The notes beneath the pieces were generated by a model. That model searched no databases, was not told the DNA's origin, and saw only the letters and a list, made by a program, of their open reading frames with translations. Below, one piece after another: positions 1 to 8,763 of a DNA stretch of 64,000 nt; positions within the stretch are counted from its first letter, which is position 1; each line of letters opens with the position of its first letter. A program made the translations under genes and the position numbers. The stretch is from an uncultured Lachnospiraceae bacterium. Its GTDB lineage: Bacteria; Bacillota; Clostridia; Lachnospirales; Lachnospiraceae. The DNA lies in the NCBI GenBank assembly GCA_910588965.1, contig CAJUSO010000001.1:83838-147837 (forward strand). The letters run 5' to 3'.

Positions 1-1
1 T

Positions 2-70
2 AACCGCCTGTCCCGTGGGAAGCATAAAATCCGCAGGCAGTACCGGATGGAGCGGCGGTCCATCACCTGA
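2..70 (+). CDS. C-terminal end of a sigma-70 family (ECF-type) sigma factor, partial
   Basis: The frame that opens at the window edge encodes 22 residues and stops at 68-70. It begins NRLSRGKHKIRR, which matches the end of region 4.2 of ECF-type sigma factors, where an (R/S)LSRGK(K/H) motif follows the recognition helix. The rest of the gene lies outside the window. It ends 28 nt before a DUF4179 anti-sigma-like gene on the same strand, the usual sigma/anti-sigma arrangement in Clostridia. The fragment is short, so the call rests on this motif plus context. Confidence 0.6.
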   Translation, partial: NRLSRGKHKIRRQYRMERRSIT

Positions 71-98
71 ATGATAGATGCATAGAACGGAGGTAGGC

Positions 99-1304
99 AT
101 GGGAAAGAATATTTATGGGTTACTGAATGAAGTAGAGACGGATTTTACAGAATATGAAGAACTAGAATTATCCTCCCAGGAATTGGAACAGCATAAACAG
201 CGGATTATGATGGAGGTAAAAGGCATGGAAAACAGGTTAAGCAAAGACAGCAACCGCGCCCACAGACAGGGCAGAAGGAAAAGCAAGGTTTGGATGAAGG
301 CAGCAGGCGTGGCGGCAGCCTGCGTAATCGCCATCGGCGGCGCAGCAGCAGCCAACCCAGTCCTGGCAAAAGAACTTTTCAGCGATGTGTTCGGAAAATT
401 GATCCAAAACGCCCAGGGCGAGAAATACGAGAAAGAAGAAACAGAAATGTTCACCAAGATTGGGGAAAATGCCATTGCAGTCCAGTCTGAGGTGGAAAGC
501 CGCCAGGATGAGGAGGGATTTATCACAACAGCAGAGAGTAACGGCGTATCCGTATCTGTATCAGATATATACTGCGACGGCTATGTCCTCTATTTTACAG
601 CCACCCTGCAGACTGAAAACGAGGATTTAAACCAGGCGGACGGCATCGTGCTGGAGGCAAAAGACGGCAGGAGCGCCGGGATTACATTAGAAGGGATTGA
701 GATGGAAGGCTACAGCACCCGGCCATTTGAGAAATCAGAGGACGGCACATTTGTGGTAGCAAACCAGATAGATTTGCTGAATCCTACAGATATGAACCTC
801 CAGGCGGTAGATCTGAAGCTGGGGGAGAAGGATTCCATCGTTGTGGATTGGAATGTATGGAACCTGATTGGCTATCACTGGGACCAGTGGGGGAGCAATG
901 GGGATTATGAGCCCACAGGAAGAGTGGACGGCGAGTGGCATGTAAGGTTCCCCGTAACCATCGACAAATCCGTAAATGAAACCTTTGCTATCAATCAGGA
1001 ACAGAATGGCATTACAGTAAAGAGCGGGATAAAGACAAAAGCCGGGCTGGTTCTGGAAGTGGAACTGCCAGACTTCCGGCAGGAGCCTTACAACGACCCC
1101 TATAACGACCCAGACTTGGCAATCTGTGACGCCCAGGGCAATGCCCTCCAGTGGATGAACCAAAAATCCGACCTGCACGAAGACGGCACTTCAACCATGC
1201 AGATTATGGTCCTGTATGACGGGCAGGAAGACTTGTCCTTCCACGTAACTACCAAGGATGAAGAGCCAGTAAGCCTGGCAGAGATAGGATTCCAGGTGCC
1301 CTAG
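99..1304 (+). CDS. DUF4179-type membrane protein, probable anti-sigma factor
   Basis: 401-aa protein with a charged cytoplasmic N-terminus of about 65 residues, one transmembrane helix near residues 66-85, and a large extracytoplasmic domain of about 310 residues. Small DUF4179 proteins of this layout are common next to ECF sigma factors in Clostridia and are thought to hold the sigma factor at the membrane. An upstream ATG exists at 78, but the ATG at 99 is preferred because GGAGGT lies at 89-94 with normal spacing. The gene follows a sigma-factor end by 28 nt, so the two are probably co-transcribed and this protein probably controls that sigma factor. That function is inferred from family and position. 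The signal sensed by the external domain is unknown. It is followed by a strong terminator. Confidence 0.7.
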   Translation: MGKNIYGLLNEVETDFTEYEELELSSQELEQHKQRIMMEVKGMENRLSKDSNRAHRQGRRKSKVWMKAAGVAAACVIAIGGAAAANPVLAKELFSDVFGKLIQNAQGEKYEKEETEMFTKIGENAIAVQSEVESRQDEEGFITTAESNGVSVSVSDIYCDGYVLYFTATLQTENEDLNQADGIVLEAKDGRSAGITLEGIEMEGYSTRPFEKSEDGTFVVANQIDLLNPTDMNLQAVDLKLGEKDSIVVDWNVWNLIGYHWDQWGSNGDYEPTGRVDGEWHVRFPVTIDKSVNETFAINQEQNGITVKSGIKTKAGLVLEVELPDFRQEPYNDPYNDPDLAICDAQGNALQWMNQKSDLHEDGTSTMQIMVLYDGQEDLSFHVTTKDEEPVSLAEIGFQVP

Positions 1305-1392
1305 GACGATAGGGCAAAGGAGGCAAAGAAAGTAAAGAAGGTAAAGAGGACAAAGAAGGCAATGTAGGATAGGTTGTGTTTCGTAATAGATG

Positions 1393-1448
1393 CCCCTTTT
1401 TCGGTAAGGATAAGGATAGGAAAATCCTTACCGAAAAGGGGGATTTTT
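1393..1448 (+). terminator. Intrinsic terminator after the sigma/anti-sigma pair
   Basis: A 19-bp stem (left arm 1393-1411, right arm 1424-1442, one G-U pair, 12-nt loop) is followed by ATTTTTAT. It lies 89 nt after the anti-sigma stop codon and is the likely end of that transcript. The spacer from 1305 to 1392 is purine-rich, with loosely repeated AAAG-containing units and no gene. Confidence 0.75.
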
Positions 1449-1784
1449 ATGGCAGCTGAAAAGGAGCGGTTTCATTGGCCTAGTTCTCATAATAGCATTA
1501 CGCCAGGCCTTGGCGGGGCAGGCGCTGCGTTGCTAGGCGCCGGTGGAGAAGCCCTTTGGTTATCTGTTGGCGGATGGAATTCGTTTGCTTATGCTAAAAT
1601 ACATATAGGATGCACTTGAATTAAAATCAATCATCTACTTCCTTTTTTCCGGCCTCATTTTTATTCCTTATAAGTTGGCTCCATCTAAATTTTCCTTTGC
1701 TTTTTCCGATTGATTCCTCACCTTCCAAAGGCTATCATATGGCTGTATAATTGAATAGGAAGTTTGATAGATGTAAGTGGTCTT
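1449..1784. other. Gap with no supported gene
   Basis: Only a short ORF without recognisable protein features runs through the terminator and out of it. No promoter, RNA or repeat was recognised here. Confidence 0.5.
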
Positions 1785-1985
1785 TTAAATGTATTCTCCG
1801 CATTTCGGGAATTTTTCAAATGGCATTCTCACAGTTTCAATTTCCCTCTGAAATGTCCATCCGCGTTCGTTATAATATCTTTGTCTTTCATACGGTAACA
1901 TATCCTTTGTAGTATTATACTTATATTCTTTCAACTTATGGATATTATCAATAGTAAAATCTGGGTTAAGAATCAGTTTTTCCAT
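1785..1985 (-). CDS. Small hypothetical protein downstream of a PIN toxin
   Basis: 66-aa charged protein beginning MEKLILNPDFTIDNIHKLKE. Its ATG lies 6 nt after the stop of the PIN-domain pseudogene, so it is the third gene of the minus-strand antitoxin/toxin cassette. Its middle (KDMLPYERQRYYNERGW) looks like short proteins that often accompany antitoxin genes in Lachnospiraceae, but no domain can be named. The frame is intact although the toxin before it is broken. Function unknown. Confidence 0.5.
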   Translation of the reverse strand: MEKLILNPDFTIDNIHKLKEYKYNTTKDMLPYERQRYYNERGWTFQREIETVRMPFEKFPKCGEYI

Positions 1986-1991
1986 TTATTA

Positions 1992-2400
1992 TCACTTAAA
2001 TTCATCTAGTGTAATGCATTTTATCTCCCTGAATTGTCTTAATTGCATATCATTTGTCAAGAACCAATCACATCCTGTAACCCAGGCTGTTGCAAGCTGT
2101 AATGCGTCCATTGTTTTAAAAAATTTATACTCAGCCCTAATTTGTACTGCTTTATCTGTATTCTCTCATTAATGGCTTTAACCTGTATGTCCATCACATC
2201 AATGAAAGTATAAGATCCATTTATCAGTTTCAAATCCACCTGTTTATATATGGATATGTCAGATATTCTGTTACCGTGATAGATGACGTGACATAATCGC
2301 ATACTGTATAATTCTCTCCGAAATATACCATATGGGGATAGTACAATTCACTTTTCAGTAAGTAATATATCAATGGCGATGTGTCCAAAAAAATTGTTTT
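1992..2400 (-). pseudogene. PIN-domain toxin (VapC-like), broken by two frameshifts
   Basis: Three reading frames together rebuild one PIN-domain RNase of about 135 aa. The N-terminal segment has FLDTSPLIYYLL with the first PIN aspartate. The middle segment lies in a second frame (about 2057-2250 on this strand), and the C-terminal segment has DALQLATAW and CDWFLTND, carrying the later acidic residues. The first shift falls near 2250 and the second near 2150. No ATG precedes the N-terminal segment, which abuts the antitoxin stop codon, so the start codon also looks lost. Intact PIN toxins cut RNA and are held in check by the adjacent antitoxin. This copy should be inactive unless the shifts are sequencing errors. 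Confidence 0.75.
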
Positions 2401-2647
2401 AAAACCTGTTATCCCTTAACCCCTTTATATAGCTTTCTATTTCTTCTGCACTTCTCCCCGTTAGCATAACATGTGCCTTTGAATCAATGATTCTTTTCCC
2501 CTTCTCTGCTCTTGATTCTATCTTCTGCGTATTGATTTTATCCAAAATTGTAATAATTACTTCATCACCAATATTGAGATTCTTGCGGTCATCTTCATAT
2601 ATCACAATCTGCTCTCCATCGTAATAACCTTTCACTGATACCAACAT
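2399..2647 (-). CDS. Antitoxin of a PIN toxin-antitoxin pair
   Basis: 82-aa protein beginning MLVSVKGYYDGEQIV. The N-terminal half is a short beta-rich segment of the AbrB/Phd-like type often seen before PIN toxins, and the C-terminal half is helical and charged (SAEEIESYIKGLRDNRF), the part that normally contacts the toxin. AGGAGGAT lies 7 nt upstream of the chosen ATG, and a longer frame to 2728 lacks such a site. It overlaps the start of the toxin pseudogene. It may now be an orphan antitoxin. Confidence 0.65.
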   Translation of the reverse strand: MLVSVKGYYDGEQIVIYEDDRKNLNIGDEVIITILDKINTQKIESRAEKGKRIIDSKAHVMLTGRSAEEIESYIKGLRDNRF

Positions 2648-2929
2648 AATATATCCTCCTATCCTGTGAATACAATAAGTTCCTATTTCTTTGTGATGAA
2701 TTATAACATTCCCTTCACCAACATACAATCAGCACCAGCAGATTTCTCCATGGGTGCCGATTCCCATTACATCATTTTTTCCGATATTCCCTGCACAATT
2801 CCCTGCGCTATGCTTCCCAGGTTGGAGTTTGGGCACAGATACTTTGCCCGGTGTTTGGCTGCCTCATATCTATCCTTGTGTGTGGGTAAGCTAAACTTAT
2901 AGATTGGGACGCTACCGTCATCAGCCGGA

Positions 2930-3268
2930 TTGCAATGGGAGATGGGATTCCCAATAGGAATGCTATTTTTTTGGTTACCACCGCTACATGTATGTGGCTT
3001 CGGTTCCTACAGTGTTCTTCCTGTATTTCCTCTTTTAGAATGGGCCTTCCATCATGATATGCTTTCCTTCCTCCAATCTTTTTTCACTATGAAAGCGTAT
3101 CTTCCGCAGTTGCGCATAGAAAAACTCCTTCTGGATTCCGCCCACGGCGCTTATGCTGTCTATGAATACTGCAGATGGGAAAACATCACCCTTTTTATCG
3201 ACCTGAATCCCGATGTCCAAAGTGAGGCAGCAGCCCTTCCCAAATTGGAAAACATAAAAGAAATATAG
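2930..3268 (+). pseudogene. Transposase remnant, IS1182/IS5-like DDE type
   Basis: The frame preserves a stretch typical of these transposases: a LPVFP segment, then KLLLDSAHGAYAVYEYCR, then ITLFIDLNPD, where DSAHD..YYEYC and PFIDLN are the usual forms. The N-terminal portion is unrecognisable and everything after the FIDLN region is missing, so this is an internal fragment. The conserved D of DSAH is present but the usual following D is G. No terminal inverted repeats were seen. It lies directly before another transposase remnant, which marks this stretch as a graveyard of insertion sequences. Confidence 0.6.
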
Positions 3269-3336
3269 GGGAAGAAATATTCTTACGGCTTCAGTAGTGG
3301 GGAAAACAACTGGAAGGCTTCGGTTCCTTCTTCTCG

Positions 3337-3852
3337 ATGGAAATTACGGATGGCGCTAAAGCTTGGATTATCCATGCTGCCTGCCAACGTCCGACAGATT
3401 TTGGCTACGCCCAGGAACTGTGTAGGCTTAAAAATCTCCACCAATATATACAGGGACATGCCGCGCAAGCAGGGTTTCCGCGCCTGGAAGCCATTACAAA
3501 GGCCAGGGTGGGGCAAATACTGAAAGCATCTGAAATAAAGCCTTTTAATATCAGATATCACTGTGAAAAAAGAGACCCCCTGTTTGAAACAAAAATGCGG
3601 AGCATGCTGCTTGTTTACAAGCAGGTGGAACTGCAGTTTGATGGATTTTGTGAAATTATTGTGCCGGATGACTATAAACTCACAATCACTATCTCCTATG
3701 ACGAAAAGCCAGGAATCCAGGCTGTTGCGGACACTTCGGATGACCTGCGCCTGAAAAAATGGTACGGAGAAGTTTCCCGTGATTATGAATATAAAAGGCT
3801 GGGTACTGGATTTGGTTATCATAGTTCGCTTAATCGTGGCATTTGCCCCTAA
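3337..3852 (+). pseudogene. IS630-family transposase remnant
   Basis: The frame matches the N-terminal helix-turn-helix and start of the catalytic domain of IS630/Tc1-like transposases: AKAWIIHAACQRPTDFGYAQELC, then LLVYKQVELQFD, then ISYDEKPGIQA (with the first catalytic Asp), then RDYEYKRLGT. After that the sequence loses similarity and stops, so the remaining catalytic acidic residues and the C-terminal half are absent. The start is also truncated, since these proteins normally have another 60 or more residues first. Confidence 0.7.
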
Positions 3853-4896
3853 AACCCCTTACCCAGAATAGTATTTTCTTCTCTGCTCGAATTGCTATGA
3901 CATATAATTTTCTTTCAATACAAAGATATTCTGGTGGTGAGGTTTCTGTGTGTAACAAGAAAAGAGAGAATTATGTGTGGTTCCATGCAAAGCAAAGAAG
4001 GGCAGCATTTCTTTTGTGGAACGGTTATATTTCCTTTGGAAAAATGACAGGGCTGCTGGCGGCGTATGGCTGTAGAATCTGGCATTCTCCGCAGGATGTT
4101 TTATCTATACAGAGAGGGGGGGTGTCTATACCAAACTCTTTTTTGGAGAGGGGGAGATTTTGCTAAAGATGTCTCATTCTCTAATTATTTTTTGGATTAA
4201 TTGTTGTAGGCTTTGGCTATGATGATGGCTTGTTTTATGATATCTTTTTCAAATTAAGTATTGCAACTTTTACATATAAAAACAATCTGCGATTCTACTA
4301 GCGCCGCCAGCTGGTTCATGTTAGAACGCAAATTGTATAGTGCAGGCGATATAAATGGCCTTAAAACAGGTGGCATTATTTCTTATACTTCACCGCTTTA
4401 TGGCTCATTGCCAGGAGAAGCATAGATGCGTATTTTTTCACATAGAACAGGATTCCATTTATGGAAATATCCAATCCGAATGGTGCATTCCTGTATTTCT
4501 GCTCCTGATAGTATAAATACATAGGATGTATCAGAGACATCTGTAGGGTAGGTATTTTCTCCTAAGTGGTTTCAAGGCGGGTTATCCTTATACGGTGGAA
4601 CGGATAATAATATTTTGCCTTAATATTGCTGTGGCACTGCATCGGGTGACAACGTTTATGCTTACTGTGCAGTTCCGATATATTCTGGTTTGGGCGGTTT
4701 TCCGTATGGTGGTATTAAAAATTGAAACTTAACATTTGATACTTTTGATAGAAATATACTCTATTGCCCTCGCATTTCGACATATCAGTAAACATATGTA
4801 TTATTTGCCGTTTATGTTTATCGAAAACTAAAGTTATAGGAGGCACTAATGACAAAAACATAATTTTTTAGCAATTTCAGGTGTAGGAACCTTATG
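3853..4896. other. Gene-poor stretch between transposase remnants and the blaR1 genes
   Basis: No ORF here has believable protein features. The longest (3843-4166, plus) has no domain. A ribosome-site-like AGGAGG followed by ATG near 4841-4851 leads to only a four-codon frame. A run of seven G occurs near 4116. The stretch is best read as decayed mobile DNA. Confidence 0.5.
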
Positions 4897-6210
4897 TCAA
4901 TGTGGGCAAATGCTCCAACTTTCAGTATAATATAAGTTGTAATTAACAACTTTTCCACATAACGTACATCTTTCGGCATGGTAGTGCTCTATTTTACAGC
5001 TGTTATTCTGTTTTGTATGTGCTTCCCGCGTTCCGAAAATAAAAAGATGGGTGCAAATAATATCTGTTCCGACTTCTTTGCAAGGATATAAATTTTTATT
5101 TCCATCAATAAAAAAGTCTTCATAAAATGTATTTGAAGGAGTTACAGTTTCTAATAGGAAATCTTCTTCAGAGTCAAAGGAGAAATCCTCGTTGTTTTCT
5201 ACCTGCATTTCATTTGCATCAGCATATACAAATGAAAGACCAATACCAAAGCACAACATAATATTTCCGATAATTACTGCCATAGCAAATTTGCGTTTTT
5301 TACATTTCATAATATTGTCAATTCTTCTTTTTATTTGCTTAGTTTTGTTTCCACTAAAGTTTAGTGTGAATAAATCTGATAATAAGTTCTTTTTTCGTGA
5401 TAGTTCTATGAGGAGTTGACAGTAAGCAAATTTGTTCAATTCAGGTAATTTTTCTAGTGCAGTTTCGTCACTGTACATTTCATTTGCGATTTTAAGGATA
5501 CATAATAATATATAACTAAAAATATTAAACCAATGTAGGGCTAAAATTATACAGGTAATAAGATTAAAGAAACCATCCTTATGCTTAATATGGACAAATT
5601 CATGTCCTAAAACCATTTGCAAAGAATCTTTGTATTTCGGCAAAGTTTTAGGAATTACTACAACTGGATGAATAATACCAGTGGTAAACGGTATAGATGT
5701 ATTGGAAGATTTTATAAACTTAATTTCTTGTTTTATGCCTATCCGCTGTTTTGTTTCATTAAATAATAGTATTTCTTTCTTTGATAGGGGCAAACTTGTT
5801 TGGTTTTTAATAATCCGTTTTAATTTTAGATAGTGACGTAATTGGAATAAAATGCAAAGGAAAGATATACATGCCATGCATACTATATAAAATAAAAGCG
5901 TTTTTTCAAAGATTGAAAAAATTATTGTATTTTTTGAACGTATTATCATATGAGTTGTATCAATGTTTCCCTCGATATTTTTAGCCAGTGCAGAAGGCAT
6001 TATTCCTGTATTTCTAAATAATTTGAAAAAAAGGTTGCGACAAATAGGAAGAGGAATTAAAAAAAATGGGATTGCCATTAAGATTAAATTTCTCAGCCAT
6101 TTTGCTTTAAATTCTAAGAAATATATCCAATATGTAATAAACCATAAAAGAAAAATTACAGTTCCTGATAGAGACATAACTAAAATAACATTTCTAATTT
6201 TACTCACCAT
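4897..6210 (-). CDS. BlaR1/MecR1-type M56 membrane metallopeptidase (second copy)
   Basis: 437-aa protein with several hydrophobic helices in its first 140 residues, then a zinc metallopeptidase domain with the HEFVHIKHKD motif (HExxH) and a downstream NEMYSDETALE segment supplying the third ligand, then another membrane segment near the Ser/Ala-rich FVYADANE region. The C-terminal tail of about 100 residues is not a penicillin-binding domain. It carries conserved Cys and His residues (YHAERCTLCGK, then ICPH). M56 sensors cleave themselves or the partner BlaI repressor on ligand binding. ATG at 6210 matches the start of the paralogue at 8008. An upstream extension to 6276 crosses a terminator hairpin. 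It is the third gene of the minus-strand unit, after BlaI. Confidence 0.85.
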   Translation of the reverse strand: MVSKIRNVILVMSLSGTVIFLLWFITYWIYFLEFKAKWLRNLILMAIPFFLIPLPICRNLFFKLFRNTGIMPSALAKNIEGNIDTTHMIIRSKNTIIFSIFEKTLLFYIVCMACISFLCILFQLRHYLKLKRIIKNQTSLPLSKKEILLFNETKQRIGIKQEIKFIKSSNTSIPFTTGIIHPVVVIPKTLPKYKDSLQMVLGHEFVHIKHKDGFFNLITCIILALHWFNIFSYILLCILKIANEMYSDETALEKLPELNKFAYCQLLIELSRKKNLLSDLFTLNFSGNKTKQIKRRIDNIMKCKKRKFAMAVIIGNIMLCFGIGLSFVYADANEMQVENNEDFSFDSEEDFLLETVTPSNTFYEDFFIDGNKNLYPCKEVGTDIICTHLFIFGTREAHTKQNNSCKIEHYHAERCTLCGKVVNYNLYYTESWSICPH

Positions 6211-6234
6211 CCTTACTATAAAAAATACTTTTTT

Positions 6235-6281
6235 AAAAAACCCTAATGGTATTTGACGGCGATATATCAAAACCATTAGGG
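6235..6281 (-). terminator. Intrinsic terminator/attenuator between blaI and the second blaR1
   Basis: On the minus strand CCCTAATGGT pairs perfectly with ACCATTAGGG across about 21 nt, and the hairpin is followed by six T. It lies in the 78-nt gap after the blaI stop. Read-through would be needed to express the downstream blaR1 from the upstream promoter, so the second receptor is probably made at lower level or has its own start. Confidence 0.7.
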
Positions 6282-6288
6282 CTTAATA

Positions 6289-6684
6289 TTAGAGGTTATC
6301 CTCTTTGCTATATTTGTTTAAATATTCTTTTAACTCTTCTGCATCCTTATCGCTTAGTTGTTGGCCTCCTGAAAAGGCAGATAAAAACCTTCCTAAGGAA
6401 TTACCAAAAAAGTCTTTACAAAGCTTTCGGAGCCAAGAGGTGACATGTTCTTCGCGCTGGCAAGTGGGTGAATATAGATATTTTCTTTTGGACATATCTG
6501 CTTGCAGATATCCTCTATTTTGGAGGATAGTCAAAAATGTACTTAATGTTTGTTTCTTCCAGTTCTTCCCTTTCACGTTGTTAAAATATTCTAGTATTTC
6601 CTTAAAGCTCTTTTCACCTGGGTTATCCCAAAAGAACTCCATTAGTTCATATTCTGTCTCTGACAATCCAAATTTTTTGTCCAT
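6289..6684 (-). CDS. blaI: BlaI/MecI/CopY-family transcriptional repressor
   Basis: 131-aa winged-helix repressor. It has the family hallmarks: LSETEYELMEFFWDN at the N-terminus, a recognition region with KKQTLSTFLTILQNRGYL, a wing (KRKYLYSPTC), and a helical C-terminal dimerisation arm. Such repressors bind operators as dimers and are destroyed after BlaR1-type proteases sense a signal. Here the gene starts 7 nt after the stop of one blaR1 and is followed by another, so one repressor serves two receptors. No beta-lactamase gene is in the window, so the target need not be antibiotic resistance. A likely operator lies at the promoter of the unit (8053-8080). Confidence 0.9.
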   Translation of the reverse strand: MDKKFGLSETEYELMEFFWDNPGEKSFKEILEYFNNVKGKNWKKQTLSTFLTILQNRGYLQADMSKRKYLYSPTCQREEHVTSWLRKLCKDFFGNSLGRFLSAFSGGQQLSDKDAEELKEYLNKYSKEDNL

Positions 6685-6691
6685 AAGCCTC

Positions 6692-8008
6692 CTATTCGTG
6701 TGGGCAAGTTACCCAAGATTCTGTATAATATTTATCATAGCTAACAATCTTGCCGCAGATAATGCATCTTTTAGCATGATAATAATCCCTTCGGCAACCA
6801 TTTCCAACTTTTGTATGCACCCTTCTTGTTCCATTTACATATTCATGGATGCATATAGCTCTAGTTTCTATATCTTCACAAGGATATTGTATTCCATTTT
6901 CATCAATAAAATAATCTTCATAGGGTGTATTAGCCGAAATAGATGTCTCTAAAAGGAATTCTTCTTCTGATTTGTAAGAAAAAGTATCACCACTTTCTAT
7001 CTGCATTTCATTTGCACCTGCATATGCAAAGGTAGAACCAAGTCCTAAGCTTAACATAATGCTTCCAATAGCTACAGCCATCCCAAATTTACATTTTTTA
7101 CCTTTCATAATCTTATCAATTCTCCTTTGTATTTGTTTGCTTGCATTCCCCATAAAGCTTAAGGTGAATAAATCAGATAATATGTTTTTCCTTCGCGATA
7201 GTTCGATTAATAATTCGCAGTAAGCAAACTTCTCCACATCAGGCAGCATCTCAAGTGTAGTCTCATCGCTATAAAGTTCATTGCACATCTTAAAGAAATA
7301 CAAGAAGAAATAATAAAATATATTATACCAGTGCATAGCTAACATTATGCAGACAATGAGGCTAAAGAAAGAATCTTTATGCCGGATATGGGCAAATTCA
7401 TGTCCCAAAACCATATGGAGTGCTTTCTTTGTTTTTGGCAAATCATCAGGTATTACTATCACTGGATGGAAAATGCCAAATGTAAAAGGGCCAGAGACTC
7501 TGGAGGATTTTATGAACAAAACATCCTGTGTAATCTGCATTTGCTTTTTTGTCTTATTAAATTGCCAAACTTCCTGTTTCGACAACGGCAGGATTAAATT
7601 ATTCCTGATTGCATGCCTCAGCTTGAAATACCGGTTGCATTGGAGGGCAATATACAGGAGGGAAATAAAAGCCATGCACGTTGAAGCGGTTAATAAAATC
7701 TTTTGGCAGGCGGAAAATATAAACGTATTTTCCTGGTTTACTATCATATAGGTCTTGTCTATAACCCCTTCTATATCTCTTGCCAGGGAAGCAGGCATTA
7801 TCCCAGTATCTAAAAACAGCTTGCAAAAGAGATACCGAAAAAGCGGGAGAGGAAATAAGAAAAACGGAATAACCAGCATATTTAAGTTACGCAGCCATTT
7901 TGCTTTAAATTCCAAAAAGTACAGCCCATATGCAATAAGCCAGAAAAGAAAGGCCAAAGTCCCGGATAAAGACATAACCAAAAGCACATTTATAATTGTT
8001 CTCACCAT
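6692..8008 (-). CDS. BlaR1/MecR1-type M56 membrane metallopeptidase (first copy)
   Basis: 438-aa paralogue of the protein at 4897-6210, similar over its full length. It has N-terminal membrane helices, the zinc motif HEFAHIRHKD, the CNELYSDETTLE segment, a later membrane helix, and a short external tail of about 100 residues with conserved Cys/His (YYHAKRCIICGK, YYTESWVTCPHE). The tail does not resemble the transpeptidase-like sensor of true BlaR1, so the ligand is probably not a beta-lactam. A zinc-ribbon-like fold or redox sensing would be guesses. It is the first gene of the unit, preceded by a consensus sigma-A promoter and an inverted repeat, and it stops 7 nt before blaI. Confidence 0.85.
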   Translation of the reverse strand: MVRTIINVLLVMSLSGTLAFLFWLIAYGLYFLEFKAKWLRNLNMLVIPFFLFPLPLFRYLFCKLFLDTGIMPASLARDIEGVIDKTYMIVNQENTFIFSACQKILLTASTCMAFISLLYIALQCNRYFKLRHAIRNNLILPLSKQEVWQFNKTKKQMQITQDVLFIKSSRVSGPFTFGIFHPVIVIPDDLPKTKKALHMVLGHEFAHIRHKDSFFSLIVCIMLAMHWYNIFYYFFLYFFKMCNELYSDETTLEMLPDVEKFAYCELLIELSRRKNILSDLFTLSFMGNASKQIQRRIDKIMKGKKCKFGMAVAIGSIMLSLGLGSTFAYAGANEMQIESGDTFSYKSEEEFLLETSISANTPYEDYFIDENGIQYPCEDIETRAICIHEYVNGTRRVHTKVGNGCRRDYYHAKRCIICGKIVSYDKYYTESWVTCPHE

Positions 8009-8040
8009 CCCTCAAACGTCTGTCCCAGTTATCTTAATAC

Positions 8041-8080
8041 ATTATATTTACTTTCGCCAAATTTGTCAATATTTGTCGAA
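8041..8080 (-). promoter_or_regulatory. Sigma-A promoter with overlapping operator for the blaR1-blaI-blaR1 unit
   Basis: On the minus strand TTGACA (8064-8069) and TATAAT (8041-8046) are separated by exactly 17 nt. An inverted repeat, TTCGACAAAT (8071-8080) against ATTTGGCGAA (8053-8062), one mismatch and 8-nt spacer, surrounds the -35 box. A repressor bound there would block RNA polymerase. BlaI is the obvious candidate, although the repeat is not the classic TACA/TGTA box. Confidence 0.75.
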
Positions 8081-8354
8081 TATATAATATGGAAGAATCT
8101 TCCAATTAATTCAAAGTTAAATGCCAAGATTGGTAAAATCAATAAAAATATAGTAAAATAAACGATAAAATATAGAACATATATAACAAAAACTTGTGTA
8201 ATCAATGGTTTGGAAAACTTGATTTTTGCAAGAAGTTTTATAGGTTGTCCTAAAAGGCGCTAGAAGTTGGATTGGATAGAGAAAATTGTACAAGATTGGG
8301 GATCTGGGAAGCCATCCCAATAGATTCGTCATTTTTGGGAAAAAATTCGACATA

Positions 8355-8386
8355 TTGTACTAAAGTTGCTACTGATTTTAGTACAA
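8355..8386 (+). promoter_or_regulatory. Inverted repeat (probable operator), copy 1
   Basis: TTGTACTAAA (8355-8364) and its exact complement TTTAGTACAA (8377-8386) are separated by 12 nt. The distance from the end of the repeat to the TATAAT box is 57 nt, the same as in copy 2, while the spacer sequence itself has changed. This is what a protein-binding site conserved in position would look like. An RNA hairpin is less likely, since it lies upstream of the predicted start. Confidence 0.6.
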
Positions 8387-8455
8387 TAGTAACAAAATTG
8401 TAATTTGGTGTAAATTTATCTGTATTTTTCGTCCACAATATGTTATAATCTTTAT

Positions 8456-8536
8456 AAGTTGAACCATATTCAGTGCAGGATGATTAGGGTTAGTTTTACA
8501 CATGATAAAGGCGCTGGGTATGGCTCTTCTTTTTTG
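8456..8536 (+). ncRNA. Predicted small RNA, copy 1
   Basis: A TATAAT box at 8444-8449 predicts a start near 8456. The roughly 80-nt transcript would fold into a 16-bp stem (8461-8476 with 8511-8526, a few G-U pairs and one A-C mismatch) around a 34-nt loop, ending in TTCTTTTTT. Compared with copy 2 the stem keeps its pairing through compensating changes. The -35 region is weak. An alternative is a short leader peptide read through the hairpin (a 12-codon frame from an ATG in the loop), but the stem and T-run explain the conservation better. Confidence 0.55.
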
Positions 8537-8763
8537 TTAAAGTATTCCCGTGGGCAATGGGCCAAGCAGCCACGCTTGTGCGGATATTTGGCTTCTTCTT
8601 AAAAACTTATAACTCTTGGCAGGTAAGGGTCAAGTAATGGCTCCCGAATTGCCGTAGATTCTATATAAGCGGAAGGTAAAGAAACTAAAATCAAGTGAAA
8701 GGTATGATGAAAGAAAGAAGTTATTGGAAACGCCAGCTGTATCAAAACCCAAAATTCGACATA

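Larger units (their letters stand above)
8342..8536 (+). repeat. Tandem regulatory/RNA element, copy 1
   Basis: About 195 bp that is highly similar along its whole length to 8751-8948. Order: a common block starting AAAATTCGACATATTG, an inverted repeat, an AT-rich block, a TATAAT box, a GAACCATATTCAGTGC arm, a conserved loop, the complementary arm and a T-run. The unit 8537-8750 between copies is unrelated to the element and holds no supported gene. Confidence 0.8.

Noticed and set aside
1374..1619. 81-codon plus-strand ORF
   Set aside because: It runs through the terminator hairpin, lacks a ribosome site and has no domain.
3843..4166. 107-codon plus-strand ORF after the IS630 remnant
   Set aside because: No ribosome site, no recognisable protein features, lies in decayed mobile DNA.
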